Numbered from the stretch's first letter, positions 33,558-43,326 are shown. The stretch is 64,000 nt of DNA from an uncultured Bacilli bacterium (GCA_934148845.1 CAKPDH010000001.1:62001-126000), one strand, 5' to 3'. A program made the numbers and translations. Notes: generated from the letters alone by a model not told the origin.

Positions 33558-33581
33558 ACATATAGAGACTATGGAGGTATT

Positions 33582-35759
33582 ATGGCAAAGAAAAAAAGTA
33601 GAAAAGAAGAAAATATAGAAAGTAAAGGATGGGTAATAGAACTTAAAGGTATCTTTTTTGTTTTAATTGCTATTATTGGTTTATGTCCTTTTGGACCAGT
33701 AGCAAAATTTATAAAGGGATTTTCTTGTTTCCTTTTCGGTACTCTTTGGGCATTATTTTTAATTTTAGTTGGATATTATGGTATAAAGACTATAATTGCA
33801 AGAAAAGTTCCTAAAATATTAACAGGAAAATCAGTGGGATTATTTGTTATATTAATAGGTGTTTTAACACTTTTACATGTAAATTATATTAACGCCGCAA
33901 ATATTAATCCTAATAATTTTGATATTATGAAAAATGGTACTAATGTTGTTAAGTTAACTGTTGACAATGTTATGACATTTATTAATAGTAGTTGTAATGC
34001 TTCTATAACAGGTGGAGGAGTTATAGGTGCCATATTTATAAGTATTTTTACAGCACTTTTAACGCTTAATGGAGCAAAATTTATATGTGTAGCGCTTATA
34101 GTATGTGGCTTTATAATATATACTGGCTTGTCATTATATGAAATATTTAAAAAGACAGGTGATGAAGTTAAAAAGGTAGCATCTAAAGTGCATGTTCCTA
34201 GGAAAAATAAGGAAAAGAAAGAAGAAATTAAGGAAGAATATGAAGTTGAAGCTCCAGAACCAGTAATCGTTAATGAGGTTAATAATGATTCAGAAACTCC
34301 TGATAGAATAAAGAAAAAATATGTATATCCGCCTATATCTTTATTAAATAAACCCTTAAAAAATGATAATAAAGATAATGAAACTGCAATCAAAAATAAT
34401 ATGCCTGTATTGATTCAAGTGTTAAAGGATTTTGGCATTGAAGCACGTGTTGTAGATACACACGTAGGACCTGCAGTTACTCAGTATGAACTTGAAATAA
34501 AAGCTGGGACTAAAGTTAGTAAAATATTAAGCTTAAATAGAGAAATAGCGCTTGCCTTAGCCGCAAAAGATGTACGTATACAAGCTCCAATACCTGGTAA
34601 AAATACAATAGGTATAGAACTTCCAAATAAAAGCATTTCTATGGTTACTGTAAGAGAAGTTTTATCAAGTGTACCATCTTCTAAAGCAAATTCTAAGTTA
34701 CTTGCTGTACTTGGAAGAGACATAATGGGTAATGCACAGTGGATGGAAATTAATAAAACACCACACCTTTTAGTAGCTGGATCAACGGGTAGTGGTAAAT
34801 CTGTTTGTATCAATAGTATAATAGCTTCTATATTAATGCGTTGTAAGCCAGATGAAGTTAAGCTTGTTTTAGTGGATCCTAAAAAAGTAGAACTTTCAAT
34901 ATATAATGGGGTACCTCATTTACTTGCTCCTGTTGTAACAGATCCAAAAAGAGCCAATGTAGCTCTTAAAAAGATAGTTGCAGAGATGGAGAGAAGATAT
35001 GATGTATTTGAAGAAAGCAAAACTAAAAATATAGAAAGTTATAATGCATATATAGATAAAAAGAATGAATCATTACCTGAAGGTGAAAAGATATCTAGAA
35101 TGCCTTTTATAGTTGTTATAATAGATGAACTTGCAGATTTAATGTTAGTAGCTGCAAAAGAAGTAGAAGATTCTATTATGCGTATAACTCAAATGGCACG
35201 TGCTAGTGGTATACATTTGATAGTTGCAACGCAGCGTCCTTCAACAGATGTTATAACAGGTGTTGTAAAGGCAAATATACCATCTCGTATTTCTTTTGCT
35301 GTATCAAGTGGTATAGATTCTAGAACAATATTAGATATGGTTGGAGCTGAAAAATTACTTGGAAAAGGTGATATGTTATTTTTACCACAAGGTACTAATG
35401 CTCCATTAAGAATTCAGGGAACCTTTATTTCAGAAGAGGAAACTAAAGCTATAGTGGATTATGTATGTAATCAACAAAAGGCTCATTATGATAATACACT
35501 TACTATGGATCAAGAAGAATCTAATGCTACTACAATGGTTGAAAATAAAGATGATTATGAAGAACCTTTATATAATGAAATTGTCGATTTTGTAGTAACA
35601 CAAGGAAAAGCTAGTGCGTCTTTATTACAGAGAAGATTTAGACTTGGATATAATAGGGCAGCTAGGTGTATTGATTTACTTGAAGAAAGAGGAATAGTTG
35701 GCCCACAAAATGGTTCTAAGCCTCGTGAAGTGCTTGTTAAACCTGAAAAAGAAGAATAA
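33582..35759 (+). CDS. ftsK: DNA translocase FtsK/SpoIIIE
   Basis: 725 residues. Four or five N-terminal membrane helices (to about 190), an acidic linker, then the alpha/beta motor with GSTGSGKS (Walker A), VIIDELADLMLV (Walker B) and MARASGIHLIVATQRPSTDVITG; the C-terminal winged-helix gamma domain (about 660-715, LQRRFRLGYNRAARCID) reads oriented DNA sequences. It pumps chromosome DNA through the division or sporulation septum. A gene with a Spo0A-box candidate follows. Confidence 0.94.
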   Translation: MAKKKSRKEENIESKGWVIELKGIFFVLIAIIGLCPFGPVAKFIKGFSCFLFGTLWALFLILVGYYGIKTIIARKVPKILTGKSVGLFVILIGVLTLLHVNYINAANINPNNFDIMKNGTNVVKLTVDNVMTFINSSCNASITGGGVIGAIFISIFTALLTLNGAKFICVALIVCGFIIYTGLSLYEIFKKTGDEVKKVASKVHVPRKNKEKKEEIKEEYEVEAPEPVIVNEVNNDSETPDRIKKKYVYPPISLLNKPLKNDNKDNETAIKNNMPVLIQVLKDFGIEARVVDTHVGPAVTQYELEIKAGTKVSKILSLNREIALALAAKDVRIQAPIPGKNTIGIELPNKSISMVTVREVLSSVPSSKANSKLLAVLGRDIMGNAQWMEINKTPHLLVAGSTGSGKSVCINSIIASILMRCKPDEVKLVLVDPKKVELSIYNGVPHLLAPVVTDPKRANVALKKIVAEMERRYDVFEESKTKNIESYNAYIDKKNESLPEGEKISRMPFIVVIIDELADLMLVAAKEVEDSIMRITQMARASGIHLIVATQRPSTDVITGVVKANIPSRISFAVSSGIDSRTILDMVGAEKLLGKGDMLFLPQGTNAPLRIQGTFISEEETKAIVDYVCNQQKAHYDNTLTMDQEESNATTMVENKDDYEEPLYNEIVDFVVTQGKASASLLQRRFRLGYNRAARCIDLLEERGIVGPQNGSKPREVLVKPEKEE

Positions 35760-35761
35760 AT

Positions 35762-35797
35762 TTCGACAAAATAAAACTGGTTATTAAGCTATATTAT
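35762..35797 (+). promoter_or_regulatory. Candidate Spo0A-activated promoter of the SpoIIB-like gene
   Basis: TTCGACA (35762-35768), in the context TTTCGACAAAATA shared with 11388, is followed after 23 bases by TATTAT (35792-35797). A wide gap between a 0A box in the -35 region and a SigA -10 is a known feature of Spo0A-activated promoters such as spoIIG. Motif evidence only. Confidence 0.45.
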
Positions 35798-35810
35798 TAT
35801 TGGTGATATA

Positions 35811-36275
35811 ATGAAAAAATATTTAAAAACACTTATCATGGCTTTAATAATTGGTTTTTTTCTTTCTAATTTTTTTATAAATCAATATAAAGATTATAAT
35901 GGTATAAAAACTGTAGGTTTAAGTACAAATTTATATTTTATACAATATGGTGTATATTCATCAAAAGAATTAATGGAACAAAATACAATTCAATTAGAAA
36001 ATTATGTATATAATTTAAAAGATGGTATGTTTTATGTATATGTTGGAATAACTAAAAATAAGGATAATGCCAATAAGATAATTAATTATTATAAAGAGCT
36101 TGGATATGATACAATCTTAAAAGAATTTTATATAAATAATAAAGATTTTCTAGAACTTATAGATAATTATGATAATGTTTTAAATAGTACTAATGATAAG
36201 GTTACCGAATCATCAATAATAAATCAAATTTTGATAAAATATGAGGAGGTAGTATTAAGTGGGAGTCAAAATTAA
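35811..36275 (+). CDS. SPOR-domain membrane protein, SpoIIB-like
   Basis: 154 residues: a short cytoplasmic N-terminus, one membrane helix (about 7-25) and an extracytoplasmic SPOR-like repeat region (FIQYGVYSSKELMEQNTIQLENY, FYVYVGITKNKDNANKIINYYKELGYDTILKEF) that in this family binds denuded glycan strands at septa. In Bacillus, spoIIB sits directly upstream of maf-radC-mreBCD; here the gene is directly upstream of radC-mreC-mreD, so SpoIIB is the best reading. Shorter than Bacillus SpoIIB. Overlaps radC by 17 bases. Confidence 0.7.
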   Translation: MKKYLKTLIMALIIGFFLSNFFINQYKDYNGIKTVGLSTNLYFIQYGVYSSKELMEQNTIQLENYVYNLKDGMFYVYVGITKNKDNANKIINYYKELGYDTILKEFYINNKDFLELIDNYDNVLNSTNDKVTESSIINQILIKYEEVVLSGSQN

Positions 36276-36948
36276 GGATATACCTAATATTGATAGACCT
36301 TGTGAAAGATTAATTTTAAGTGGTGCTGAAAATTTAAGCAATGAAGAATTGCTTGCTATAATACTTAAGACAGGAATAAAAGGTACATCTTCAAAAGAAC
36401 TTGCTAATATTTTATTAAGTAAAATAGGTACACTAAAAAAATTAAATACAATAAATTATGAAGAACTAAAAAAAATAAAAGGAATTGGTATGATAAAAGC
36501 TTGTACTCTTTTATCAAGCATAGAACTTGGGAAAAGAATAAATAGAGAAATTGATAATATTGTAGGTGTGAAACTTAATAGTGCGGATATTGTATATAAG
36601 TTTTATAGAGAAAAATTAAAGGATAAAAAGCAAGAATATTTTTATTGTGTATATCTTGATACAAGTAAAAAGATTATAAATGATAAATTATTATTTATAG
36701 GTACTGTAAACTATAGTATAGTTCATCCAAGAGAAGTATTTAAAGAGGCCTATCTACTTGGTGCTTCTGCAATTATTTGTATTCATAATCATCCAAGTGG
36801 AAATCCAATTCCAAGTAAAGAGGATTTTAATATTACTAATAATTTAATTTCAGTTGGTAATTTGTTAGGTATAAAAATTGTGGATCATTTAATAATATGT
36901 AAAGATAATTATTATAGTTTTCTTGAAAATAATGATATGAACTTTTAA
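36259..36948 (+). CDS. radC: RadC/JAB1 family protein
   Basis: 229 residues with a GTG start after GAGGAGGT, inside the end of the SPOR gene. An N-terminal helix-hairpin-helix part (LKKIKGIGMIKACTLL) precedes the JAB/MPN metalloprotease-like domain: VHPREVF and the zinc motif HNHPSG with His176, His178 and Asp189. The function is uncertain; the family is no longer considered a DNA repair protein. Its position next to mreCD matches Bacillus. Confidence 0.92.
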   Translation: MGVKIKDIPNIDRPCERLILSGAENLSNEELLAIILKTGIKGTSSKELANILLSKIGTLKKLNTINYEELKKIKGIGMIKACTLLSSIELGKRINREIDNIVGVKLNSADIVYKFYREKLKDKKQEYFYCVYLDTSKKIINDKLLFIGTVNYSIVHPREVFKEAYLLGASAIICIHNHPSGNPIPSKEDFNITNNLISVGNLLGIKIVDHLIICKDNYYSFLENNDMNF

Positions 36949-36987
36949 AAAGTAAGAATATATAATATAATAAAAAGTGGTGATAAA

Positions 36988-37827
36988 ATGAAAAAAAATG
37001 GTGTTAAAATATTTATTATATCAATTATTTTATTTGGAATTCTTCTAGGATTTACAGTAAAAAAAATAGAAAAAGAAAAAAAATTAAATTTTTTTGAAAA
37101 ATCTATCAAAGATACGGTAGTCTTTGTACAAAAAATATTTTATGCACCAATAAAATTTACAAAAAATAAAATAGAAATGTATTTAGAATTTAAAGATTTA
37201 TATAAAAAGTATGATAGCCTAAAGGATAAAGCATCAAAAGCAGAATTATATTATGCTCAAATAGAAGAATTACAAAAAGAAATAAAAGACTTAAAAGATG
37301 TACTTAAAATATCTCCAGTTTTATCTGAATATACTTATGTATATGCAAATGTAGTAAATAGAAATAATAGTAAATGGTATAATACTCTTACTATAGATAA
37401 AGGAATTAAAAATGGAATAAAAGATGGCGATGCTGTTATAACAAATAAGGGATTAATAGGTAAAATATATGGAGCATCTAATTTTTCGAGTTCAGTAAAA
37501 CTTCTTACAACTGATGAAATATTAAACAAAATATCTATAAAAATTAAGACTGATGATAATTTTAATTACGGTCTACTTAGTAAATATAATATATTAAAAA
37601 ATGTTTATGAAATTGAAGGTATTACTGATTATAGTAAAATAAAAGAAGGAGATATAGTTACAACATCAGGACTTACAGATTATTTTCCTAGTGGCTTATT
37701 AATTGGATATGTAAAAAGCATTATAAAGGATGAATATGATTTAAATAGTGTTATAGAGGTAACACCTTCAGTAGATTATAGTGATATTAGTGTAGTTGCC
37801 ATATTAAATAGAAAGGCATCAAAATGA
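36988..37827 (+). CDS. mreC: Rod shape-determining protein MreC
   Basis: 279 residues: an N-terminal membrane helix (about 8-25), a coiled coil (about 70-105), then the two beta-barrel extracytoplasmic part with ANVVNRNNSKWYNTLTIDKG, VITNKGLIGKIYG and EGDIVTTSGLTDYFPSGLLIGYV. It scaffolds the elongasome. It overlaps mreD by four bases. mreB, usually adjacent, is not in this cluster. Confidence 0.92.
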   Translation: MKKNGVKIFIISIILFGILLGFTVKKIEKEKKLNFFEKSIKDTVVFVQKIFYAPIKFTKNKIEMYLEFKDLYKKYDSLKDKASKAELYYAQIEELQKEIKDLKDVLKISPVLSEYTYVYANVVNRNNSKWYNTLTIDKGIKNGIKDGDAVITNKGLIGKIYGASNFSSSVKLLTTDEILNKISIKIKTDDNFNYGLLSKYNILKNVYEIEGITDYSKIKEGDIVTTSGLTDYFPSGLLIGYVKSIIKDEYDLNSVIEVTPSVDYSDISVVAILNRKASK

Positions 37828-38312
37828 TAATTTTTATTATTATATTTTCATTTTTATTTCAACTTTCAATTACAAATATAATAAATTTAAACACATATAT
37901 AATACCACTCTTCATCTTAAGTTCATTTTCTATATTGTATCCTTATTTTAAAAATAAATTTAATTTTATTATAGCTATAACTTTAATTGGTTTTTTATAT
38001 GATATTAGTATGAATATGACTTTTATAAATACTATTATATATTCTATTTGTGGAGCACTTATAATATTTTTTAATAAATTATTAAAGTATAATATATATA
38101 CTTCAAATTTTATTAATATACTTATAATAATTATATATAATCTATTATTAATTTTAATATTTAATTTAATAAACTATACAAATTTTAATTTTAATATATT
38201 AGTTAAAATAATATTACAATCTCAAATATTAAATTTAATATATGGAATTATTTTGTATAAAATAGTAAATTTACTTTCAAATATATTAGATGTACATAAA
38301 AATATTAATTAA
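37824..38312 (+). CDS. mreD: Rod shape-determining protein MreD
   Basis: 162 residues, five or six hydrophobic helices; FLYDISMNMTFINTIIYSI carries the conserved G/F-L-x-D segment of MreD. The sequence is poorly conserved, and the call rests on topology plus its overlap with mreC. In Bacillus minC-minD follow; here a terminator follows instead and no min gene is present. Confidence 0.85.
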   Translation: MIIFIIIFSFLFQLSITNIINLNTYIIPLFILSSFSILYPYFKNKFNFIIAITLIGFLYDISMNMTFINTIIYSICGALIIFFNKLLKYNIYTSNFINILIIIIYNLLLILIFNLINYTNFNFNILVKIILQSQILNLIYGIILYKIVNLLSNILDVHKNIN

Positions 38313-38321
38313 CTTTACATT

Positions 38322-38348
38322 AAAAAGTCAAATAAACATTGACTTTTT
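38322..38348 (+). terminator. Intrinsic terminator after mreD
   Basis: AAAAAGTCAA pairs with TTGACTTTTT around seven bases. Confidence 0.85.
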
Positions 38349-38412
38349 ATATATTATTTAATATATTTTAAAACAAATTATAATCTTCTTGCTTATAAAG
38401 AATTCTATATGA

Positions 38413-38418
38413 TATAAT
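38413..38418 (+). promoter_or_regulatory. -10 element of deoD
   Basis: TATAAT, then TTGGAGG and the deoD ATG at 38436. Confidence 0.45.
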
Positions 38419-38435
38419 ACTAATTGGAGGTATTT

Positions 38436-39137
38436 ATGACACCACATATAGAAGCAGATATTAAAGATATTGCCAAGACTGTATTAATGCCAGGTGATCC
38501 ATTAAGGGCTAAATATATAGCTGACAATTATCTTGAAGATGTAAAATTAGTAAGTAAAGTTAGAAATATTTATGCATATACAGGTAAATATAAAAATCAT
38601 GAAATTACTGTAATGGCAAGCGGTATGGGTATGCCAAGTATTGGAATTTATTCTTATGAATTATATAAATTTTATAATGTAGAAAATATAATTAGAATAG
38701 GTTCTGCAGGTTCTTATGATAAAAATATAAAATTATATGATTTGATTTTGGTAAGCGATTCATATTCATTATCAAATTTTGCTAAAATTCAAGGATATGA
38801 TTCAAACATTATAAAATCAAGTAATTATATTAATAAAAAAATAGAAGATACTTGTAAATTATTAAATAAAAAATTAACTATAGGAAGAGTATATTCATCA
38901 GATGTATTTTACATGGATGATGATATTAATTATCTTAGAAATGAAAAAGAGTGTTTATGTGTAGAGATGGAGTCTTTCGCATTATTTTATAACGCTCAAA
39001 AATTAAACAAAAATGCAGCTTGTATTTTGACTATATCAGATAATCTAGTAACGCATGAGAATGCCTCTTCTATGGAAAGACAAAATTCATTTAATGATAT
39101 GATGCTAGTCGCACTTGAATCTGCGATTAATTTATAA
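38436..39137 (+). CDS. deoD: Purine nucleoside phosphorylase, DeoD type
   Basis: 233 residues from ATG 38436 (after GGAGG). It starts MTPHIEADIKDIAKTVLMPGDPLRAKYIA, typical of trimeric-monomer hexameric PNPs; VMASGMGMPSIGIYSYELY and the VEMESFALFYNA substrate helix follow, and SDNLVTHE holds the catalytic Asp. It phosphorolyses purine (deoxy)nucleosides for salvage, which fits an auxotrophic lifestyle. Confidence 0.94.
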   Translation: MTPHIEADIKDIAKTVLMPGDPLRAKYIADNYLEDVKLVSKVRNIYAYTGKYKNHEITVMASGMGMPSIGIYSYELYKFYNVENIIRIGSAGSYDKNIKLYDLILVSDSYSLSNFAKIQGYDSNIIKSSNYINKKIEDTCKLLNKKLTIGRVYSSDVFYMDDDINYLRNEKECLCVEMESFALFYNAQKLNKNAACILTISDNLVTHENASSMERQNSFNDMMLVALESAINL

Positions 39138-39170
39138 AAGTTAGAACATAATATAAAAAGAGGTGACCCT

Positions 39171-40457
39171 GTGAAATATAAAAAAATAAATAATTATTCA
39201 TATAACCTTCATATAATTAAAACAGATAAATTTAAAACAATAACAGTTCAAATTAATTTTAAAAGAAAACTTATAAAAGAAGAAATTGTATATAGAAATT
39301 TAATTGTTGATATATTAAATGAATCAACTAGTGCTTATCCTACTAGAAGACTTTTAGATATAGCAACAGAAGAATTATATAATTTATATTATAGTGGGAT
39401 GAATTATGTATCGGGAAAATATAACATAATGAATATAGCAGCAACATTTTTAGACCCTAAATATACTGAAGAATCAATGCTTAAGGAATCTATAAAATTT
39501 ATATCAGATATAGTATTAAAGCCCAATATAGAAAGAACTTCACAAGGTATTTCTTTTAACGAAGAGAATTATAAAATTGCTTATAATAAACTTAAAAATA
39601 ATATATTATCTTTAAAAGAAAATCCAGATGTATATAGTAGAATTAGAATGCTTGAAAACATGGAACATGATTCATATTTTTCCTATAGAACAGTAGGATA
39701 TATGGAAGATTTAAAAAATGTAGATAATGCTAAACTATATAAATATTATGAATCTATGTTAAATAGTGATATTATTGATATATTTGTTATTGGAGATGTT
39801 AATGAAAGAAAAGTAAAGAAATTAATAGAAGATAATTTTTCATTTATAAAGACTATAAAAAGACCATTAGATTCACACTTTATAAGACCTAAAAAAGTTA
39901 GATTAATTCCAAAAACTGTAAAAGAAAAGCAAGATATTAATCAAAGTAAACTTGTTTTAGGATTTAAAATAGATAAAATGACTGATTTTGAACTTAGATA
40001 TGTTCTTAATGTATATTCATATATATTAGGTGGAGGCCCTGATTCTAAATTGTTTAAAACAGTAAGAGAAGAAAACAGTATGTGCTACCACATATCATCA
40101 ATAAGTTTTCCTTTAAATAGTTTACTTATTGTTAATGCTGGTATAAATAAAGAAAATTATAAAAAAGTTCTTTCACTTATAAAAAGAGAAGTAAGTAACA
40201 TGAAAAAAGGTAAGTTTACTAAAGAAGATATAATAAAATCTAAAGTAACTTATGTAAATAGTTTAAAAGAATTAGAAGATAATCCACAAAGTATAATAGG
40301 ATTATATGCAGGAATTGAATATTTAAAAAGTGATGATTTAGATAAAAGACTTACAAAAATAAATAAAGTAACAAAAAAAGATGTAGTAAAGTTAGCATCT
40401 AAAATTCATTTAGATACAATATATTTATTAGAAGGTGGTTCAAATGGAAAAAAATAA
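39171..40457 (+). CDS. M16-family peptidase-like protein, non-catalytic (YmfF-like)
   Basis: 428 residues, GTG start after AGAGGTGA. The two-lobed M16 fold is recognisable (LNESTSAYPTRRLLDIATEELYNLYYSG, IVNAGINKENY, TREENSMCYHISS-like region), but the HxxEH zinc motif is absent, as in YmfF and other inactive partners. It overlaps the active M16 gene downstream by 14 bases; the two probably form one heteromeric protease. Confidence 0.86.
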   Translation: MKYKKINNYSYNLHIIKTDKFKTITVQINFKRKLIKEEIVYRNLIVDILNESTSAYPTRRLLDIATEELYNLYYSGMNYVSGKYNIMNIAATFLDPKYTEESMLKESIKFISDIVLKPNIERTSQGISFNEENYKIAYNKLKNNILSLKENPDVYSRIRMLENMEHDSYFSYRTVGYMEDLKNVDNAKLYKYYESMLNSDIIDIFVIGDVNERKVKKLIEDNFSFIKTIKRPLDSHFIRPKKVRLIPKTVKEKQDINQSKLVLGFKIDKMTDFELRYVLNVYSYILGGGPDSKLFKTVREENSMCYHISSISFPLNSLLIVNAGINKENYKKVLSLIKREVSNMKKGKFTKEDIIKSKVTYVNSLKELEDNPQSIIGLYAGIEYLKSDDLDKRLTKINKVTKKDVVKLASKIHLDTIYLLEGGSNGKK

Positions 40458-41718
40458 TTTAGAAAAATTAGATTTAACACTTTATCATGAAGAATTATCT
40501 AATGGACTTAATGTTTATATAGTACCAAAAGATAATGTTAATGGAATATATGCAACCTTTACTACTAAATTTGGATCTGTTAATCAAGAATTTGTGCCTA
40601 TATCAGAGAAAAAAATGGTTAAAGTACCACTAGGCGTAGCTCATTTTTTAGAACATAAGATGTTTGAACAAAAGGATTCAAAAGATCCATTTACTTTTTA
40701 TTCAGAACGCGGATGTGATTCAAACGCTAATACATCTAATTATAAAACCACTTATTTATTTAGTGGTTCTAATTCTTTTTTAGAAAATTTAGATTACTTA
40801 CTTGATTATGTACAATCCCCATATTTTACGGATTCTAATGTTGAAAAAGAAAAGGGAATAATAGAGCAAGAAATTAAAATGTATGACGATGATCCATATT
40901 TTAAAATGTATTCAAGTGTACTTTATAATGCTTTTCATATACATCCAATAAGATATCCAATAGGAGGAACAAAGGAAGATATTTATAAGATTACTAAAGA
41001 AGATTTATATACTTGTTATAATACTTTTTATAATCCATCTAATATGTTTTTAGTTATTACTGGAAATGTTGATCCAGAGGATGTTATAGCCTTAATAAAA
41101 TTAAATCAAGAAAAAAAGAAGTTTGAAAAAATAAAGAAAATTAAAGTAAAAGAGTATGATGAACCTGATACAGTATTTAAAGAATATGATAGTACAAAAA
41201 TGGATATTGAACTTCCTAAAATATCTGTAGCTTATAAATTTAATTTTTCTAAAAGTAAAAAAAATATGGCTTTAATAAAAACAGTTATAGCAAACGTCTT
41301 AGATCTTAGACTTGGTACTACGTCTATTTTACATGAGAATTTAAAAAGAGATGGATTAATTACATATGGAATAGATGTTAGTTTAGTTAATACAGATAAA
41401 CATATTTTAGCTATTATTACTTTTGAAACAGAAGAAATTGATAAAGTAATAAAATTAATAGAAGATGAACTTAGAAATTTATCTATTACTGAAGAAGAAT
41501 TAAAAAGAAGAAAAAAGATAGCTAAAAGTAATTCGATATATAGAAGTGATAATATTTATTCTATTAATAATAAAATTGTAAGTAATATTATGAATTATAA
41601 TTCGGTTATATGTGATGTATATAAGATGATTGATGATGTTGATATGACTTTAGTTAATGATGTGATAAATAAAGTAAAATTAGATAATAAAACAGTTTAC
41701 GTCATTAATAAAGCTTGA
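40444..41718 (+). CDS. M16-family zinc peptidase (YmfH-like)
   Basis: 424 residues from ATG 40444 (GGTGG upstream). The inverted zinc motif HFLEH is in GVAHFLEHKMFEQ, with the distal glutamate in GIIEQEIKMYDDDPYF; HPIRYPIGGTKEDI is the family's lid segment. It is the catalytic partner of the preceding gene. Such pairs degrade or mature peptides in Bacilli; a substrate is not evident. Confidence 0.9.
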   Translation: MEKNNLEKLDLTLYHEELSNGLNVYIVPKDNVNGIYATFTTKFGSVNQEFVPISEKKMVKVPLGVAHFLEHKMFEQKDSKDPFTFYSERGCDSNANTSNYKTTYLFSGSNSFLENLDYLLDYVQSPYFTDSNVEKEKGIIEQEIKMYDDDPYFKMYSSVLYNAFHIHPIRYPIGGTKEDIYKITKEDLYTCYNTFYNPSNMFLVITGNVDPEDVIALIKLNQEKKKFEKIKKIKVKEYDEPDTVFKEYDSTKMDIELPKISVAYKFNFSKSKKNMALIKTVIANVLDLRLGTTSILHENLKRDGLITYGIDVSLVNTDKHILAIITFETEEIDKVIKLIEDELRNLSITEEELKRRKKIAKSNSIYRSDNIYSINNKIVSNIMNYNSVICDVYKMIDDVDMTLVNDVINKVKLDNKTVYVINKA

Positions 41719-41763
41719 TTTATTAATGAAATCATGATAAATTATATGAGTTAGGAGGTAATT

Positions 41764-41970
41764 ATGCGTACGTTTTTAATAATTGTTTCAATATTACTAA
41801 TAGCAATCGTGTTACTTCAAAGTGGTAAAGCAGAAGGTGCATCTTCAATTATTACTGGTGGTAATAATGATTTGTTTAAAAATAGAAAAGAAAGAGGAGG
41901 AGAGTTATTTATTACATATTTAACTGGAATCCTTGGTATTATATTTTTAGCACTTTGTATAATTTTATAA
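41764..41970 (+). CDS. secG: Protein-export membrane protein SecG
   Basis: 68 residues with two membrane helices (about 2-17 and 46-66). The loop GKAEGASSIITGGNNDLF matches the SecG consensus. It assists SecYE during preprotein translocation. AGGAGG precedes the ATG; a terminator follows directly. Confidence 0.9.
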   Translation: MRTFLIIVSILLIAIVLLQSGKAEGASSIITGGNNDLFKNRKERGGELFITYLTGILGIIFLALCIIL

Positions 41971-41993
41971 GTTGAGTAATCAACTTTTTTTTT
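41969..41993 (+). terminator. Intrinsic terminator after secG
   Basis: AAGTTGA pairs with TCAACTT around GTAA, followed by a T run. Confidence 0.85.
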
Positions 41994-42051
41994 AAAATTG
42001 TTTTTTTTTATATTTAAATATGTTAAACTATATATATTGAAAGGTGATTTT

Positions 42052-43326
42052 ATGAGTGTTTTACCAGCAGATACATTTATCGTTGTAAATAAGACAATTT
42101 TGTGTGATAATGATAGAAAATTATTAACGCTTTTATATCAGCCAATAATTGGCTCACAAGCTATAAGTCTTTATTATACATTATGGGCTTATTTAGATAA
42201 AACTGAATTAATGTCAAATGAATGGACTCATCATCATATATTAAGGGATATGATGATAAGTAATTTAGAATTCTGTGATGCTAAAGTAAAATTAGAAGCT
42301 ATAGGTCTTATGAAAACATATTTAAAGAAAAACAATATAAATAATTATATTTATGAATTATATTCTCCTTTAAATGCTTCTGAATTTATAAATAATCCTT
42401 TATTAAATATGGCTCTTTTTAATGCAGTAGGAAAACTTGAATATGAAAGAATTGTAAGTTATTTTAAGATTCCTAAAATAAATTTAAGAGAATATGAAGA
42501 TATAACCAGTAAATTTAGTGATGTATTTGCGTTTTCAAATATAGCTTATAATGATAATTTGATTTATGATATAAAAAAATCAAATTATAGAAAACTAGAA
42601 ATATTATCAAAAATAGATATAAATACAATATTAAGTTTAATAAGTGATGATATTTTAAATAAAAAATCTCTTACTAGAGATACTAAAGATCTTTTATTTA
42701 AAATTGCATATATCTATAATTATTCAAATGATGATATGATAGAACTAATTAGAAATTCTATATCAGAAAAACATACTATTGATAAAAAATTACTTCAAGA
42801 GAATGCTAATAAATATTATAGATATGACAATATGGGTAAACTACCAAGTATAATATATAAAAATCAACCAGAATATTTAAGAGAACAATCTTCTGATACT
42901 TCAAATAGATCACGTATGATACATTTATTTGAAACAACAAGTCCATATGATTTTATATGTAGTAAATATAAAACAGGAAGACCAACAAGCTCTGATTTAA
43001 ATATTATCTCATACTTACTTATAGATTTAAATTTAAAACCAGGGGTTGTTAATGTTTTAGTTGATTATGTTTTAAAAATAAATAATAATAAGCTTATTAA
43101 ATCTTTTGTTGAGGTGATCGCATCTCAGTGGAGTAAGAGTGGAATTGAAACTGTTAATGATGCTATGGCTCTTGCAGAAAAAGAATATAAGAATAAGAAA
43201 ACACTTAAAGATAAAGTAGTAAAAAAAGAAGCAATAAAACCAGAGTGGTTTAATAAGAATGTAGAGCAAAGGGAAGCTACTGCTTCTGAAATAAGAATGT
43301 TAGAAGAACGTATGAAAAGGAGTTAG
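42052..43326 (+). CDS. dnaB: Replication initiation and membrane attachment protein DnaB (DnaD-like)
   Basis: 424 residues from ATG 42052 (AAAGGTGAT upstream). ADTFIVVNKTILCDNDRKLLTLLYQPIIGSQAISLYYTLW is the N-terminal winged-helix region of Bacillus-type DnaB; a C-terminal DnaD-like helix bundle (about 310-385, TSSDLNIISYLLIDLNLKPGVVNVLVDYVL) follows. It loads the replicative helicase together with DnaI, the next gene, two bases downstream. It is not the DnaB helicase of E. coli. Confidence 0.9.
   Translation: MSVLPADTFIVVNKTILCDNDRKLLTLLYQPIIGSQAISLYYTLWAYLDKTELMSNEWTHHHILRDMMISNLEFCDAKVKLEAIGLMKTYLKKNNINNYIYELYSPLNASEFINNPLLNMALFNAVGKLEYERIVSYFKIPKINLREYEDITSKFSDVFAFSNIAYNDNLIYDIKKSNYRKLEILSKIDINTILSLISDDILNKKSLTRDTKDLLFKIAYIYNYSNDDMIELIRNSISEKHTIDKKLLQENANKYYRYDNMGKLPSIIYKNQPEYLREQSSDTSNRSRMIHLFETTSPYDFICSKYKTGRPTSSDLNIISYLLIDLNLKPGVVNVLVDYVLKINNNKLIKSFVEVIASQWSKSGIETVNDAMALAEKEYKNKKTLKDKVVKKEAIKPEWFNKNVEQREATASEIRMLEERMKRS

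Noticed and set aside
33374..33581. Possible small RNA in the 208-base gap before ftsK
   Set aside because: Only A/T-rich sequence with short AT palindromes and the ftsK promoter; no stable hairpin with a T tail.
3031..35592. Further 0A-box-like words inside genes (for example GTCGAAA near 3032, TTGTCGAT near 35582)
   Set aside because: They lie inside coding sequence and lack the TTTCGACAAAA context of the three intergenic copies.
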